Assembly (NCBI RefSeq): GCF_000164135.1
Contig: NZ_GG770553.1
Location: forward strand, 456,890 to 520,889
Direction of reading: 5' to 3'
Source of the DNA: Mycobacterium parascrofulaceum ATCC BAA-614
GTDB taxonomy: Bacteria > Actinomycetota > Actinomycetes > Mycobacteriales > Mycobacteriaceae
DNA: 64,000 bases
Position numbers and translations under genes: made by a program. This document shows, one piece after another, positions 43,497-56,355 of the stretch. Positions within the stretch are counted from its first letter, which is position 1. Each line of letters begins with the position of its first letter. The notes beneath the pieces are model-generated. The model worked only from the letters and a program-made list of their open reading frames with translations. It was not told where the DNA came from and made no database searches.

Positions 43497-43560
43497 CCGC
43501 GAGCAGACGCAAAATCGCCCAACCTTGCCGTGAGACACGGGATTTTGCGTCTGCTCGCGG
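43497..43560. terminator. Perfect 20-bp hairpin between convergent genes
   Basis: Arms at 43497-43516 and 43541-43560 are perfectly complementary (CCGCGAGCAGACGCAAAATC and its complement) with a 24-nt loop. The arms contain A-rich and T-rich runs, so either strand gives a hairpin with a U-rich inner part. It lies between the stops at 43479 (plus) and 43568 (accD4, minus), a clear bidirectional terminator. Confidence 0.8.
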
Positions 43561-43567
43561 AAGAAAA

Positions 43568-45139
43568 CTAGACCGGGATCAGGCCGTGCTTGCGCGCGGT
43601 GCGGAACCACAACTGCTTGTCCCGCAGCAGCCTCAGCGACTTGCGCAGCAGCAGCCGCGTCTCGTGCGGGTCGACGACCGCGTCGATGAAGCCGCGTTCG
43701 GCGGCGGTCCACGGGATCGCCATGTTGAGGTTGTAGCCCTCGATGAAGTCCTTCTTGATCTGCTGCGCCTCCGGCGTCGTCGGGTCGGGGAACCGCTTCA
43801 TCAGCAGCTGGGCGGCCCCCTCGGCGCCGATCACCGCGATGCGCGCGGTGGGCCAGGCGAAGTTGAAGTCGGCGGTCAGCTGCCGGGACCCCATCACGGC
43901 GTAGGCGCCGCCGTAGGACTTGCGCACGGTGATCGTCACCTTCGGCACGTCGGCCTCCACCACCGAGTAGAGGAACCGCCCGCCGCGCTTGATGATGCCC
44001 CGCTTCTCCTCCTCGGCACCCGGCAGGAAGCCCGGCGTGTCCACCACGAAGACCAGCGGGATGTTGAAGGAGTCGCAGAACCGGATGAAGCGCGCGGCCT
44101 TGTCGGACGCCTCGTTGTCGATCGCCCCCGACATGTGCATGGGCTGGTTGGCGATCACGCCCACGGGGTGGCCGTCGACGCGCGCGTATCCGGTGATGAT
44201 GGCCGGCCCGTGCTGCGCGGCGACGTCGAGGAAGTCGCCGTCGTCGAAGATGCGCAGCAGGATCTCGTGCATGTCGTAGGCGGCGTTGTCGGAGTCCGGC
44301 ACGATCGCGTCGAGCTCCAGGTCGGTCGGGGTGATCTCCGGCTCCAGGCCGGGGTTGACGATCGGCGGCTGGCCGAAGGTGCTCGACGGCAGGAACGAGA
44401 GGAAGTCGCGCACGTACTGGAACGCCTCGGCCTCGGAGTTCACCACCTGGTGGATGTTGCCGTAGCGGGCCTGTGCGTCGGAGCCGCCCAGCTCGTCGAG
44501 GGTGACCTCCTCGCCGGTGACCTCGCGGATCACGTCCGGGCCGGTGACGAAGAAGTAGCCCTGGTCGCGCACCGACACGAGCAGGTCGTCCTGGATCGGC
44601 GAATACACCGCTCCGCCGGCGCATTTGCCGAAGATGAGCGAGATCTGCGGCACCAGTCCGGACAGCGCCTCGTGCCGGCGGCCCAGCTCGGCGTACCACG
44701 CCAGCGAGGTGACCGCGTCCTGGATGCGGGCGCCGCCCGAATCCTGGATGCCGATGATCGGGCAGGCGACCATCGCGCACCACTCCATCAGCCGGGCCAC
44801 CTTGCGGCCGAACATCTCGCCGACCGTGCCCTGGAAGACGGTCTGGTCGTGGGAGAACACCCCGACCGGCCGGCCGTCGATCATGGCGTGGCCGGTGACG
44901 CACCCGTCGCCGTAGAGCGCGGTCGGGTCGTTGGGCGTCTTGGCCAGCGCCCCGACCTCCATGAAGGTGCCCGGGTCGACCAGCGCGTGGATGCGGGCGC
45001 GGGCGCTGGGGATGCCCTTCTTCTCGCGTTTGGCGACGGCCTTCTCGCCGCCGGGCTCCATGGCCTTTTCCAGCCGCACATGCAGCTCGGCCAGCTTTTC
45101 GGCCGTCGTGTGAGCGCGAGAAGGTTCCGCACCGGTCAC
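43568..45139 (-). CDS. accD4: Acyl-CoA carboxylase beta subunit AccD4
   Basis: The 523-residue carboxyltransferase activates the long alpha-chain acyl-CoA for mycolate condensation by Pks13 (with AccA3 and AccD5 elsewhere). Two crotonase-like halves are seen. The N-terminal half has [33 protein letters not shown] and [23 protein letters not shown]. The C-terminal half has [58 protein letters not shown] and [38 protein letters not shown]. The start GTG shares a base with the pks13 stop (TAGTG). It is the last gene of the fadD32-pks13-accD4 operon. Confidence 0.96.
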   Translation of the reverse strand: MTGAEPSRAHTTAEKLAELHVRLEKAMEPGGEKAVAKREKKGIPSARARIHALVDPGTFMEVGALAKTPNDPTALYGDGCVTGHAMIDGRPVGVFSHDQTVFQGTVGEMFGRKVARLMEWCAMVACPIIGIQDSGGARIQDAVTSLAWYAELGRRHEALSGLVPQISLIFGKCAGGAVYSPIQDDLLVSVRDQGYFFVTGPDVIREVTGEEVTLDELGGSDAQARYGNIHQVVNSEAEAFQYVRDFLSFLPSSTFGQPPIVNPGLEPEITPTDLELDAIVPDSDNAAYDMHEILLRIFDDGDFLDVAAQHGPAIITGYARVDGHPVGVIANQPMHMSGAIDNEASDKAARFIRFCDSFNIPLVFVVDTPGFLPGAEEEKRGIIKRGGRFLYSVVEADVPKVTITVRKSYGGAYAVMGSRQLTADFNFAWPTARIAVIGAEGAAQLLMKRFPDPTTPEAQQIKKDFIEGYNLNMAIPWTAAERGFIDAVVDPHETRLLLRKSLRLLRDKQLWFRTARKHGLIPV

Positions 45140-48100
45140 TAGTTGCCCACCTCACTCGTCCGGCGGCGCCCCGCCTCGATGTTGCCCAACGCCTCGGTCA
45201 TGTGCGCGCCCACCTTGGCGATGATCGGCTCGTCGATGGCCTGGATGTGTTCCCCACCGATCGGCACGATCTCGAGGTCGGAGACGTACTCGCCCCAGCC
45301 GCCGTCCGGCTGGCGAACGGCATACCGCGGCTCGAACATGATCGCGTCGTCATGGTAGCGATCCGCCATGTAGAGGGTGACATGCCCGTCGTACGGCTGG
45401 ATCTCGGCGGTGTCGATGGCGCGGTTGTCCAGGTACGACGTGCGCTGGTGCTCGATGATCCCGGCCGGGATCTGCACGCCGCTCTGGCTCACCGCCTCGA
45501 GCACGAACCGGATCTGGCCCTCGTCGTCCAGCTCCTCGAGCTGCTCGTACGGGATCTCCGGGATGGTGACGTTGAACGTCTTCTCGGCGAAGCGGGCGTA
45601 GCGGTCCCAGCGCTTGCGGATCTCCTCCTTGGTCTGCGGGACCTCCTCGCCCGCGCGGACCGCGTCGATCAGCCCGACCCACTGCACGTCCTTGCCCAGC
45701 CGCTTGAGCCCGATCGCGCAGGCGTAGGCGAGCACACCGCCCAGCGACCAGCCGGCCAGGATGTAGGGGCCGTCGCCCTGCATCTCGATCAGCTTCGGAA
45801 GGTACTGCGCCGCACGCTCTTCGATCGATCCTTCGACCCGCTCGAAGCCGTACATCGGGGTGTCCGGCGGCAGCCGGTTGAGCAACGGCTCGTACACGAC
45901 GGTCGAACCGCCGGCCGGGTGGAACACGAACACCGGCGGCTTCGAGCTGCCCTCGGGCCGCGCGCGCAGCGTTCGGACGAACCCGTCGACCACGCCGGCC
46001 TCCAGGTACTGCCGCACCTTCTCGGCCAGGGCCTCGATGTTCTCCGACGTCGCGACGTCCTCGACGGTGATCGGGCCGTCGGCGCGCTCCGAGAGGCGCT
46101 GCGCCATCTTGGCGGCCTGCTCGTCGTCCAGCTTGGGCAGCGGGTTGAAGATGCCGCCCGGCGACTTGCCGGTGACGATCGCCCACGTCGCGAACGTCAC
46201 CCGCTCGGCCGCGTCGCGCGGCGGCACGTCCGAGTTGAGCGCCGCGGCGACCGCCTGCTGGTTGAGCGCATCGGCGGCGCCGGCCGGGTCGGGTTTGGCC
46301 TGCGCGGCGCCATTGCCGTTGGGGCCCGACGGGTCGGTCGGTGGCGGCGGGATCGGAACTTCCGAGGCCGGCTGCGCCGGTTGCGTCTCCGGCTCGGCTT
46401 GTGGGTCCGGTGCGGGCGCGGCCACGGTGCCCGGCGTGGCGCCGCTCATCATCTCGGCCTGCATCCGGGCGATTTCCTCGGCCGACTGCGTCTTCTGGTA
46501 CTCGTGCAGCTGCTCGACCTCGTCGCGGTGCTCGACCGCGTACTTGATCAGCTCCTCGATGTTGTAGAGGTTGGCGTCGCGCACCGCGGCCAACTGGATC
46601 GGCGGCAGGTCGAAGTCGTACTCGACGCGGTTCTTGATCCGCACCGCCATCAACGAGTCCAGTCCGAGCTCGATCAGCGGCACCTCCCACGGCAGGTCCT
46701 CGGGTTCGTAGCCCATGGCCGAGCCGACGATCAGTCCCAGGCGCTCCGCGACCGTCTCACCCGAGTCGGGGGACCACTTGCCCATGCTGGCCGAGAAGTA
46801 GCGGTTGGTCAGGCTGTCCGTCAGGGTTTCGGCCCCGGCCTCCTCGACGGGCGCCTCCGGCGCGGCGGTCGCCGTCCCGTTGGACGGAGCCGCGATCGCC
46901 GCGGCCGCGCCCACCGCGGACGGCAGGGCGACGACGCCCTCCCCGGCGCGGGTCACCAGCGCGTCGTACACCAGCGTGAAGGACTCGTCGATGCGGGCGT
47001 GCACCTGCACCGACGCGCCGCCCGGGTGCCGGGTCAGCGTCGTCACCAGCCGGGCGCCCTCGCCCGGCACCGCGCGCTGCTCGGCCGCCGCCAGCTGCGC
47101 GTCCGGAAGCACCTCGGCCGCGGCGGCTTTCACCAAGGCGGGCAGGTCCGTCAGGCCGCGGGGGTTGTACTCCCACACGTGGCGGCCGTCCGGCAGCGCG
47201 ACGTGGTTGCCCGGCATCAGCACCGAGCTGCTGCCGTGCGCGAAGTGCACGTCCAGCCAGTGCTCCTTGCGCTTGAACCGGGTGGGCGGGATGTTCGCGT
47301 AATCGGCCGGCCCCGCGGCGCGGGTGAACAGCGTCCAGATGTCCAGGTCGTGCCCGTAGACGTAGAGCTGGGCCATGGTCGAGACCATCGACTCGACCTC
47401 GTCCTGCTTGCGGGCCAGCGTCGGGATGAGCTGGGCATCATGGAGACCAGCGCTGGCCGTCGTCAAACCCACCTGCATCAGCGCCACCGGGTTGGGCGCC
47501 AGCTCCAGGAAGGTGGTGTGGCCGCTGTCGACGGCGTTGCGGACGCCGTGGGTGAAGTAGACGCTGTGGCGCAGGCCCTTCTTCCAGTAGTCGACGTCGT
47601 GGATCGGCTCGGCGCCGGGCTTGATGTATGTGCCCTCGTGCACCGTCGAGTAGATGCCGACCGTCGGGCTAAGCGGCTGGATGCCCTGCAGCTCCGCGGC
47701 CAGCTCGCCGAGCAGCGGGTCCATCTGCTGGGTGTGGCTGGCGCCCTTGGTCTGGAACTTGCGGGCGAACTTGCCCTCCGACTCCGCGCGGGCGATGATC
47801 GCGTCCACCTGCTCGGGCGGGCCGCCGATCACGGTCTGGGTGGGGGCGGCGTAGACGCACACCTCCAGGTCCGGGAAGTCGGAGAACACCGTCTTGATCT
47901 CGTCGGCGGAGTACTCCACCAGCGCCATCAGCCGGATGTATTCGCCGAACAGCATCGCCTCGCCCTCGCCCATCAGGTGCGAGCGCGAGCAGATGGTCCG
48001 GGTGGCGTCGCGCAGCGACAGACCGCCGGCGAAGTACGCCGAGGCGGCCTCGCCCAGCGACTGCCCGACCACCGCGGCGGGCTTGGCCCCGTGGTGCTTG

Positions 48101-50499
48101 AGCAGCTCACCGAGCGCGATCTGGATCGCGAAGATGGTCACCTGGGTGGTCTCGATGCCGTAGTCCTGCGAGTCGTCCAGGATCAGCTCGAGTACCGAAT
48201 AGCCCAGCTCGTCCTGGATCAGCGCGTCGACCTTCTCGATCCACTCGGCGAAGACCGCGTTGCGCAGGTACAGGCTCTTGCCCATCTTGCGGTGCTGCGC
48301 GCCGAAGCCGGCCAGCACCCACACGGGCCCGTTGGTCACCGGACCGTCGACGCTGAACACGCCCGGCCGCTGCTTGCCCTCCGCGACCGCGCGCAGACCC
48401 TTGACGGCCTCCGCGTGGTCGTGGGCCAGCACCACCGCGCGGGAGCGGCCGTGGTTGCGCCGCGACAGCGCCCGCCCGATCGACTCCAGCGACGACGCCT
48501 GCCCCTCGGGGCTTTCCATCCAGTCCGCCAGCTCGGCGGCCGCGGCCTTCTTGCGCGACGTCAAGAACGCCGAAACCACGAGCGGGATCAGGGGTTTGGT
48601 CGGCTCGGCTGCCTCCTGCGCCGCCAGCTCCTCGAGTGCGATCGCCTTGAGCCGCAGCGCCTCGTCGGTGACGCCCGGCAGTTCGGGCTCTTCCTCTTCG
48701 GGCACTTCGGGGTCGGGGATGATGTTGCCGAAGTCGTCGAACCGCAGCGCGTGGCTTTCCATGGTGGGGGCGTCGGCCGTTTCGGCGGCGGCTTCCGGGG
48801 CCGCCTGCGCTTCGGGCGCCGGCTCGGGCTCACGCTCGATGACGTCGCGCGGTAAGACCTCGCGCACCACCAGGTGCGCGTTGGCCCCACCGAAGCCGAA
48901 GCTGGACACCCCGGCCAGCGCGTAGCCGCCGTAGCGCGGCCAGTCGGCGGGCTGGTCGATCACCTTCAGGCGCATCGCGTCGAAGTCGATGTAGGGGCTG
49001 GGTCCGGCGAAGTTGATCGACGGCGGCAGCTTGTCGTGCTGCAAGGCCAGCACCACCTTGGCCAGGCTGGCCGCACCGGCCGCCGATTCCAGGTGGCCCA
49101 CATTGGTTTTCACCGCACCCAGCAGCGCCGGTCGGTCGGCGGGCCGGCCCCGACCGACGACGCGGCCCAGCGCCTCGGCCTCGATCGGGTCGCCGAGGAC
49201 GGTTCCGGTGCCGTGCGCCTCGATGTAGTCGACGGTGCGCGGGTCGATGCCGGCGTCCTTGTAGGCCCGGCGCAACACGTCGGCCTGGGCGTCCTGGTTG
49301 GGCGCGATCAGGCCGTTGGAGCGGCCGTCGTGGTTGACCGCGCTGCCCGCGATCACGGCGAGGATCTGGTCGCCGTCGCGGCGGGCGTCGTCGACCCGCT
49401 TGAGTACCAGCATGCCGCCGCCCTCGGAGCGGGTGTAGCCGTCGGCGTCCGAGGAGAACGACTTGATCCGGCCGTCGGGCGACAGCACCTGCCCGATCTC
49501 GTCGAAACCGAGGGTGACCACCGGGGTGATCAGCGCGTTGACGCCACCGGCGACGGCCACGTCGCACTCGCCGTTGCGCAGCGCCTGGACCGCTTGGTGG
49601 GCGGCCACCAGGGAGCTCGAGCAGGCCGTGTCGACCGCCACCGACGGGCCGCGGAAGTCATAGAAGTACGACACCCGGTTGGCGATGATCGACGTCGCGG
49701 TGCCGGTGATCGCGTAGGGGTGCGCGATGGTCGGGTCGGACACCGCCAGGAAGCTGTAGTCGTTGTTGGAGACGCCGACGTACACGCCGACGGACCCGCC
49801 GCGCAGGCTCGACGCGGGGATGCGCGCGTGCTCGAGCGCCTCCCAGGTGAGCTCCAGCGCCATCCGCTGCTGCGGGTCGATGTTGTCGGCCTCGGTCTTG
49901 GCCACCGCGAAGAACTCGGAGTCGAACCCCTTGATGTCCTTCAGGTAGCCACCGCGGGTGCGGGCCTTCGCCATCCGCTCGGCCAGCCGCGGCTCCTCCA
50001 GGAACTCCGCCCAGCGGCCCTCGGGCAGGTCGGTGATGGCGTCGCGGCCCTCCATCAGCGCCTGCCACGTCTCGTCGGGGGTGTTCATGTCGCCGGGCAA
50101 CCGGGTCGACAGGCCGACGATCGCGATGTCGACGCGCTCGGCCGGGCCGTTGCGCGTCCAGTCCGAGACGTCGTCGCCCGACGTGTCGATCTCGGGCTCG
50201 CCCTCGATGATCCGCGTGGCGAGCGACTCGATGGTCGGATGCTGGAAGGCCACCGCGACGGACAGGGTGACACCGGTCATGTCCTCGATGTCGGCGGCCA
50301 TCGCCACGGCGTCGCGCGACGACAGACCCAGCTCCACCATCGGGACCGACTCGTCGACGTCGTCCGGTGACTTGCCGACGGCCCGGCCCACCCAGTTGCG
50401 CAGCCATTCGCGCATCTCCGGGACCGTCAAGTCGGTCTTCTTGGCGGGGACGTCGCCGTCGGTGTTCTCTGGGTTCTCGGAAGGATCAGTGTCAGCCAT
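45139..50499 (-). CDS. pks13: Polyketide synthase Pks13, mycolate condensation
   Basis: This 1786-residue synthase joins the activated meromycoloyl chain to the carboxylated alpha chain to give the mycolic beta-ketoester. Domains are: ACP (S60 in ELGLSSRDA), KS (C293 in [10 protein letters not shown]), acyltransferase (serine near 814 in GQSLGEA), a second ACP (serine near 1282 in [10 protein letters not shown]), and a C-terminal thioesterase (serine near 1585 in GWSLGG) which transfers to trehalose. A proline/glutamine-rich linker with [26 protein letters not shown] before the thioesterase is longer than in the recalled 1733-residue M. tuberculosis protein and probably explains the extra length. 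The ATG at 50497-50499 starts [16 protein letters not shown] longer open frame to 50553 overlaps fadD32. Confidence 0.97.
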   Translation of the reverse strand: MADTDPSENPENTDGDVPAKKTDLTVPEMREWLRNWVGRAVGKSPDDVDESVPMVELGLSSRDAVAMAADIEDMTGVTLSVAVAFQHPTIESLATRIIEGEPEIDTSGDDVSDWTRNGPAERVDIAIVGLSTRLPGDMNTPDETWQALMEGRDAITDLPEGRWAEFLEEPRLAERMAKARTRGGYLKDIKGFDSEFFAVAKTEADNIDPQQRMALELTWEALEHARIPASSLRGGSVGVYVGVSNNDYSFLAVSDPTIAHPYAITGTATSIIANRVSYFYDFRGPSVAVDTACSSSLVAAHQAVQALRNGECDVAVAGGVNALITPVVTLGFDEIGQVLSPDGRIKSFSSDADGYTRSEGGGMLVLKRVDDARRDGDQILAVIAGSAVNHDGRSNGLIAPNQDAQADVLRRAYKDAGIDPRTVDYIEAHGTGTVLGDPIEAEALGRVVGRGRPADRPALLGAVKTNVGHLESAAGAASLAKVVLALQHDKLPPSINFAGPSPYIDFDAMRLKVIDQPADWPRYGGYALAGVSSFGFGGANAHLVVREVLPRDVIEREPEPAPEAQAAPEAAAETADAPTMESHALRFDDFGNIIPDPEVPEEEEPELPGVTDEALRLKAIALEELAAQEAAEPTKPLIPLVVSAFLTSRKKAAAAELADWMESPEGQASSLESIGRALSRRNHGRSRAVVLAHDHAEAVKGLRAVAEGKQRPGVFSVDGPVTNGPVWVLAGFGAQHRKMGKSLYLRNAVFAEWIEKVDALIQDELGYSVLELILDDSQDYGIETTQVTIFAIQIALGELLKHHGAKPAAVVGQSLGEAASAYFAGGLSLRDATRTICSRSHLMGEGEAMLFGEYIRLMALVEYSADEIKTVFSDFPDLEVCVYAAPTQTVIGGPPEQVDAIIARAESEGKFARKFQTKGASHTQQMDPLLGELAAELQGIQPLSPTVGIYSTVHEGTYIKPGAEPIHDVDYWKKGLRHSVYFTHGVRNAVDSGHTTFLELAPNPVALMQVGLTTASAGLHDAQLIPTLARKQDEVESMVSTMAQLYVYGHDLDIWTLFTRAAGPADYANIPPTRFKRKEHWLDVHFAHGSSSVLMPGNHVALPDGRHVWEYNPRGLTDLPALVKAAAAEVLPDAQLAAAEQRAVPGEGARLVTTLTRHPGGASVQVHARIDESFTLVYDALVTRAGEGVVALPSAVGAAAAIAAPSNGTATAAPEAPVEEAGAETLTDSLTNRYFSASMGKWSPDSGETVAERLGLIVGSAMGYEPEDLPWEVPLIELGLDSLMAVRIKNRVEYDFDLPPIQLAAVRDANLYNIEELIKYAVEHRDEVEQLHEYQKTQSAEEIARMQAEMMSGATPGTVAAPAPDPQAEPETQPAQPASEVPIPPPPTDPSGPNGNGAAQAKPDPAGAADALNQQAVAAALNSDVPPRDAAERVTFATWAIVTGKSPGGIFNPLPKLDDEQAAKMAQRLSERADGPITVEDVATSENIEALAEKVRQYLEAGVVDGFVRTLRARPEGSSKPPVFVFHPAGGSTVVYEPLLNRLPPDTPMYGFERVEGSIEERAAQYLPKLIEMQGDGPYILAGWSLGGVLAYACAIGLKRLGKDVQWVGLIDAVRAGEEVPQTKEEIRKRWDRYARFAEKTFNVTIPEIPYEQLEELDDEGQIRFVLEAVSQSGVQIPAGIIEHQRTSYLDNRAIDTAEIQPYDGHVTLYMADRYHDDAIMFEPRYAVRQPDGGWGEYVSDLEIVPIGGEHIQAIDEPIIAKVGAHMTEALGNIEAGRRRTSEVGN

Positions 50500-50512
50500 A
50501 GTTTTCGTGAAT

Positions 50513-52411
50513 TCAGTCGGTCGAGCTGGCGAATGCGGTCGGCGAGCCGACACCGCTGCGCAGGCTGCCGTCGAGGTAGGCGGCGCGGCACGCGCGGCGG
50601 CCGATCTTGCCGCTGGAGGTGCGCGGGATGGTGCCCGCCTGCACCAGCAGCAGGTCGCGGATGGTGACCCCGTGCCGCACGGCGATGGCCGCGCGGATCT
50701 CGTCGGCGATGGGCTGGTAGTCGAGCTTGTGCGTGCCGGGGGCGCGCTCGGCGACGATCACCAGCTGCTCGGAGCTGTCCTCGGGGTCGTGCTTGAGGCC
50801 GGTGTGCGGATTGTCGAACACCACCTGGGGCAGCTCGTTGGCCGGGACCGAGAACGCGGCCACGTAGCCGGTGCGCAGCGCGCGGCTGGCTTCCTGCGCC
50901 GAGTACTCGAGGTCCTGCGGGTAGTGGTTGCGGCCGTCGATGATGACCAGGTCCTTGATGCGGCCCGCGATATAGAGGTGCCCGTTGTGGTACGTGCCGT
51001 AGTCGCCGGTGCGGACCCACAGCCCGTCGTCCTCGGCGCCCTCGGCGTGCGACTTGCTGATGCGCGACTTGAGGATGTTCTTGAAGGTCTCCTGGGTCTC
51101 CGCCTCCTTGCCCCAGTAGCCGAGGCCGAGGTTCTTCCCGTGCAGCCAGATCTCGCCGATCTGGTCGTCCGGCAGTTCGGTGGCCGTGTCGGGGTCGACG
51201 ATGACGGCCCACTCGTCGACACCGATGACGCCCGCGGAGACCTGCGCGACGGCGTTCGGCGCGTCGGCGGGCACCTCGACGAAGCGTTGCTTGTTCAGCT
51301 CGTCGCGATCGACGTGGATGACCGTGGGCGCCTCGTCCATCGGCGTGGTAGAGACGAACAGCGTCGCCTCGGCCAGGCCATAGGAGGGCTTGACCGCCGT
51401 TTCCCGCAGCCCGTACGGCGCGAACGCCTCGTAGAACTTGCGCATCGACGCCGGGGACACCGGCTCGCTGCCGTTCAGGATCCCCTTGACGTTGCTCAGG
51501 TCCAGGGGCGGCTCACCCTCCTTGGGGACGCCGCGCACCGCGGCGTGCTCGAAGGCGAAGTTGGGGGCGACGGTGAACAGTTCCGAACCCGGTTCGTCGT
51601 CGGGCTTGCGCGCCATCTCGCGGATCCACCGCCCGGGGCGGCGCACGAACGCGGCCGGCGTCATGAAGGTGAAGTTGTGGCCCAGAACCGGGGACAGCAG
51701 CGCCGTGATCAGGCCCATGTCGTGGAAGAACGGCAGCCAGGACAGGCCGCGGTCGCCTTCCTTGCCCTCCAGCCCGTTGAGCACCTGCAAGACGTTGGTG
51801 GGCAGGTTCAGGTGGCTGATCATCACGCCGGTCGGGGTCCGGGTGGAACCGGACGTGTACTGCAGGTAGGCGATGGTGTTCTCGTCGGCCTCGGGCTCCA
51901 CCCAGGTGGAGGCCACCTCGGTGGGCACGGCGTCGACGGCGATCACCCGGGGCCGCTCGTTGGCGGAGCGGGCGCGGATGAACTTGCGCACCCCTTCGGC
52001 GGCCTCGGTGGTGGTCAGGATCGTCGAGGGGGTGCAGTCGTCGAGCACGGCGTGCAGGCGGCCGACGTGGCCCGGCTCGCCCGGGTCGAACAGCGGGACC
52101 GCGATCCGGCCGGCGTAGAGCGCCCCGAAAAAGGCGATCAGGTAGTCCAGGTTCTGCGGGCACAGGATGGCGATGCGATCACCGGGTTGGGTGACCTGCT
52201 GCAGGCGGGCGCCGACGGCGCGGTTGCGGGCACTGAAGTCGCGCCAGACGATGTCGCGGTACACACCGTCCCGTTCGGTGGAGTAGTCGATGAACCGATA
52301 GGCCAGCTTGTCGCCGCGAACCCTCGCCCACTTCTCAACGTGCTTGACCAGGTTGGTGTTGTCCGGGAACCTGATCTTTCCATTCACGATGAACGGGTTG
52401 TGGTACGGCAT
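50513..52411 (-). CDS. fadD32: Long-chain fatty acid-AMP ligase FadD32
   Basis: The 632-residue FAAL activates the meromycolic acid as acyl-AMP and loads it on the first ACP of Pks13. The N-terminal domain has the AMP-binding motifs [15 protein letters not shown] and [11 protein letters not shown], and the [14 protein letters not shown] strand. The C-terminal domain has [37 protein letters not shown]. The insertion typical of FAALs, absent from acyl-CoA ligases, is present (about 355-375). GGAGAG lies before the ATG. The gene ends 13 bp before pks13, with which it forms an operon. Confidence 0.97.
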   Translation of the reverse strand: MPYHNPFIVNGKIRFPDNTNLVKHVEKWARVRGDKLAYRFIDYSTERDGVYRDIVWRDFSARNRAVGARLQQVTQPGDRIAILCPQNLDYLIAFFGALYAGRIAVPLFDPGEPGHVGRLHAVLDDCTPSTILTTTEAAEGVRKFIRARSANERPRVIAVDAVPTEVASTWVEPEADENTIAYLQYTSGSTRTPTGVMISHLNLPTNVLQVLNGLEGKEGDRGLSWLPFFHDMGLITALLSPVLGHNFTFMTPAAFVRRPGRWIREMARKPDDEPGSELFTVAPNFAFEHAAVRGVPKEGEPPLDLSNVKGILNGSEPVSPASMRKFYEAFAPYGLRETAVKPSYGLAEATLFVSTTPMDEAPTVIHVDRDELNKQRFVEVPADAPNAVAQVSAGVIGVDEWAVIVDPDTATELPDDQIGEIWLHGKNLGLGYWGKEAETQETFKNILKSRISKSHAEGAEDDGLWVRTGDYGTYHNGHLYIAGRIKDLVIIDGRNHYPQDLEYSAQEASRALRTGYVAAFSVPANELPQVVFDNPHTGLKHDPEDSSEQLVIVAERAPGTHKLDYQPIADEIRAAIAVRHGVTIRDLLLVQAGTIPRTSSGKIGRRACRAAYLDGSLRSGVGSPTAFASSTD

Positions 52412-52699
52412 TCCGCTCTCCTGTCACACCTGTTTTAGGCCGGCGTTACGCCGACGTGTTGTCCTTCGGTCGGCCAGGCCGACGGCTTCCATTTCTAGCG
52501 GGCCAGTCCTCGCGCGGCGCCGCGGGCGCCGGCACCTTGCTCATCCCAAGCCGGCTTCCACCAGGATCGGGCCCGCAACAAAGTGTTATAGCTCTTAAAT
52601 TCCTCTTAATGTTAAGGGGCGGCCCGCAGCACACCAAATCACAAGGTACCGCTGATCTGCACCGGCAACGGGCTCCTGACGGCTGTGTCCCGCTCCCGG

Positions 52700-53710
52700 T
52701 CATCCGTGTTTGGGATATGGCGCGTTGGTGATCAGCCCTCGAGCCCAGTTCAACGTCCAATCGGTCGCCGTCTGCCCGTCGGCGTTCCAGAACTGCGGCG
52801 TCGCGTACAGCGCGTGGATGGGCTGCCCGCCATTACCGGCCAGGGTGTTGAGCGTGCTGGGCAGGTTCGCCACGCTGAACGCCTCCTGCGGCGCGGCGCA
52901 GATGAGGTCGCCCGGTGCGCAGATCTCGTTGGTCTTGCCGTCGAGCGCGCCGAACCCGCCCGGCCGCGCACCGGTCATGGTCAGGCCCAGATCGGACAGC
53001 ACGGGCACTTCGTGCAACGTGATCTCGGCGCCCTGCCCCGGCGGGTTGGGGCCGATGTCGTTGCCCACCCCGGGCTGACGCCGGCCATCGGCGATCAACG
53101 TCACACCGAGCACCAGGTCGTCGTCGACGGGTCCGCGGCCGTTGCCGATGTCGCTGGCGATGTCGCCGGCGATCACCGCGCCCTGCGAGAAGCCCATCAG
53201 CACGTAGCTCGTCAGGGGGCACTTGGCGTTCATGTCCGTCATCGCCTGAACCGTCGCGCGGGTGCCCTCGGCCCGGCTTGCGTTGTAGGACATCTGCGTG
53301 TCGCCGCTGAGCGGGTTGTGGAACTGCGCGGTGTAGGGCGTGGTGTACTCCTGCACCCGAGAGGCGGGGAACTCCTGAGTGATCGCCGCCGTCACCTTGT
53401 GCAGCAGCGCGTTGGGGAATTGCACCGGGTTTGCCGGGTCGTCCTGCGGGGCCGACTCCCAGGTGCCGGGGACGTTGACCAACTGGACGTCCGGACACGA
53501 CGCGTCCTGGGTGGCGGGCCGCGGCTTGTGCGGGTGGGTGGTCGTCGAGGGCGGCGGCAGCACACCGGGCGGCACCGCGCTGGGCGGCGCCTCGCGGCCG
53601 CGCAACAAAACCACCACGGCGACGATGACCAACAACACCACACCCGCCATCGTGAGGGCGGCGGTCCAGGCGAGGACTCGGTGGCGCTTGCGCCGGGCGT
53701 TGGTGGCCAT
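52700..53710 (-). CDS. culp6: Cutinase-like lipase/phospholipase Culp6
   Basis: This is a 336-residue membrane-anchored hydrolase (Rv3802c). The N-terminus has a basic NARRKRHR segment and one membrane helix (about 12-36). A proline-rich linker follows (about 41-65). The alpha/beta-hydrolase domain has the nucleophile S175 in [10 protein letters not shown]268 in [10 protein letters not shown], and H299 in PIHALYATP, in the same positions as the triad I recall for the M. tuberculosis enzyme. Essential in M. tuberculosis, it has thioesterase and phospholipase activity linked to mycolate recycling or envelope remodelling. The 288-bp gap to fadD32 contains AT-rich stretches (52570-52610) that look like the fadD32 promoter. 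Nothing else is recognisable in it. Confidence 0.95.
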   Translation of the reverse strand: MATNARRKRHRVLAWTAALTMAGVVLLVIVAVVVLLRGREAPPSAVPPGVLPPPSTTTHPHKPRPATQDASCPDVQLVNVPGTWESAPQDDPANPVQFPNALLHKVTAAITQEFPASRVQEYTTPYTAQFHNPLSGDTQMSYNASRAEGTRATVQAMTDMNAKCPLTSYVLMGFSQGAVIAGDIASDIGNGRGPVDDDLVLGVTLIADGRRQPGVGNDIGPNPPGQGAEITLHEVPVLSDLGLTMTGARPGGFGALDGKTNEICAPGDLICAAPQEAFSVANLPSTLNTLAGNGGQPIHALYATPQFWNADGQTATDWTLNWARGLITNAPYPKHG

Positions 53711-53730
53711 GTTCTCCCGCTAGCAGAGTC

Positions 53731-53890
53731 GTGGATCGCAGCGAAGCGGTCCTCCCGACCCCTGCCGCATCCCTACACGGTACCGGCTTGCCCGACTGGT
53801 TCGGCCCGGCAGCGACCCGCTACCGACCCCGTTACGGAACATGGCGCCGACCCGCCACGCCCGGCTACGCCGCGCTCGCGATCGCCGCTA
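53731..53890 (-). repeat. Dispersed GC-rich repeat in the culp6-fbpD gap
   Basis: The stretch 53847-53890 is the reverse complement of the glfT1-internal repeat at 19756-19798 (about 40 bp, about four differences). Further CGAAGCGG-like units lie at 53735-53750. No gene is supported in 53711-53904. The location between fbpD and culp6 means it acts as a spacer here. Confidence 0.65.
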
Positions 53891-53904
53891 AACATGGCGC
53901 CGAG

Positions 53905-54816
53905 CTACCGAATGGCGCCCACGATGTCGCCCGACATCGCCCCCAACTGCCCCGACCACGAGCCCCACCCGTTGTCGCCGCCGCCCGGGAAGTCGAAGTG
54001 GCCGTTGTGGCCGCCCACGCTGCGGTACTGCTGGTAGAACATCCGGCTGTTGCCCATCGCCTCGCCGGCCTGGCCGATCATCGCGGCGTCGTCGCCGCCC
54101 ATGTTCGTCGGGCTGTAGACCCACACGCGGGTGTTGTTCTGCGCCAGCAGCGATGCGTGCACGTAGGGGTCGTGCCACTTCCACCGGCCCAGCTGCGGGG
54201 CGCCCCACATCCCGTTGCCGTCCACGCCGCCGTACTGCTGCAGGCCGGCCAGGATCGCGCCGTTCGTCGTGGTGTTCGACGGGTACAGGAACCCGGACAT
54301 CGATCCGGCGAAGCCGAAGCGGTCGGGGTGGAAGGCGGCCAGCGCCATCGCGGCGTAGCCCCCCTGCGAGGCGCCGACGGCGGCGTGACCGCCGGGCGCC
54401 AGGCCCTTGTTGGCGGCCAGCCAGTTGGGCAGCTCGCTGGACAGGAAGGTGTCCCACTGCTTGCTGCCGTCCTGCTCCCAGTTGGTGTACATGCTCCACG
54501 CCCCGCCCGCGGGCGCCACCACCGAGATCCCCTTACCGCCCAGGGTGTTCATCGCGTTGCCCGCGGTGACCCAGTTGCTGACGTCCGGGGCCGCGTTGAA
54601 GGCGTCCAGCAGATATACCGCGTGCGGACCGCCGGCCAGGAAGGCCACCGGGATGTCGCGGCCCATCGCCGCCGAGGGCACCATCAGGCTCTCGTAACCG
54701 GCCGCCCGGGCCTTCCCCGCCGGCCCGCCCGTGGCCGTCACACCGATCAAGCCGACGGCCAGCGCGGCGACGAAGAACACCCGAAGAAGCGCTGACATAC
54801 CCCGCACGACCCTCAT
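53905..54816 (-). CDS. fbpD: MPT51/FbpD, antigen-85-fold secreted protein
   Basis: The 303-residue secreted protein has a signal peptide (LLRVFFVAALAVGLIGVTATG; cleavage near AKARAAG). The mature protein has the alpha/beta-hydrolase fold of the antigen 85 family: VPSAAMGRDIPVAFLAGGPHAVYLLDAFNAAPDVSNW and the elbow GASQGGYAAMALAAFHPDRFGFAGSMSGF (serine at residue 150). The C-terminal segment reads GGHNGHFDFPGGGDNGWGSW. MPT51 is usually described as lacking mycolyltransferase activity and may act as a carbohydrate- or fibronectin-binding protein. The ATG at 54814-54816 has GGAGGGT upstream. The open frame extends further left to 54906. Confidence 0.95.
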   Translation of the reverse strand: MRVVRGMSALLRVFFVAALAVGLIGVTATGGPAGKARAAGYESLMVPSAAMGRDIPVAFLAGGPHAVYLLDAFNAAPDVSNWVTAGNAMNTLGGKGISVVAPAGGAWSMYTNWEQDGSKQWDTFLSSELPNWLAANKGLAPGGHAAVGASQGGYAAMALAAFHPDRFGFAGSMSGFLYPSNTTTNGAILAGLQQYGGVDGNGMWGAPQLGRWKWHDPYVHASLLAQNNTRVWVYSPTNMGGDDAAMIGQAGEAMGNSRMFYQQYRSVGGHNGHFDFPGGGDNGWGSWSGQLGAMSGDIVGAIR

Positions 54817-54907
54817 GTCCACCCTCCATCGTCTAGTCGATGCCTGCACATTAGCCAGCGCCGTAGTTCCCCCGGCCGCCGGGTAGTGAAACAAATCACA
54901 CACCAAA

Positions 54908-54957
54908 ACGACCGACGGCGGAAACCCCGAAGGGTTTCCGCCGCCGATCGCGTCGTT
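54908..54957 (-). terminator. Strong terminator downstream of fbpA
   Basis: A 12-bp perfect stem (54916-54927 with 54932-54943) and CGAA tetraloop, extended by AACGAC/GTCGTT outer arms, is followed on the minus strand by a GTCGTTTTG tail. It lies immediately after the fbpA stop at 54966 and before the fbpD start, so fbpA and fbpD are separate transcription units. Confidence 0.8.
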
Positions 54958-54965
54958 CTGTGGGC

Positions 54966-56355
<1,390 letters not shown>

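Noticed and set aside
50500..50553. Upstream in-frame start of pks13
   Set aside because: It would overlap the fadD32 stop and its residues do not match known Pks13 N-termini.
52412..52699. A small gene between fadD32 and culp6
   Set aside because: No frame with a start, ribosome site and normal codon use was found; the region is AT-rich like a promoter.
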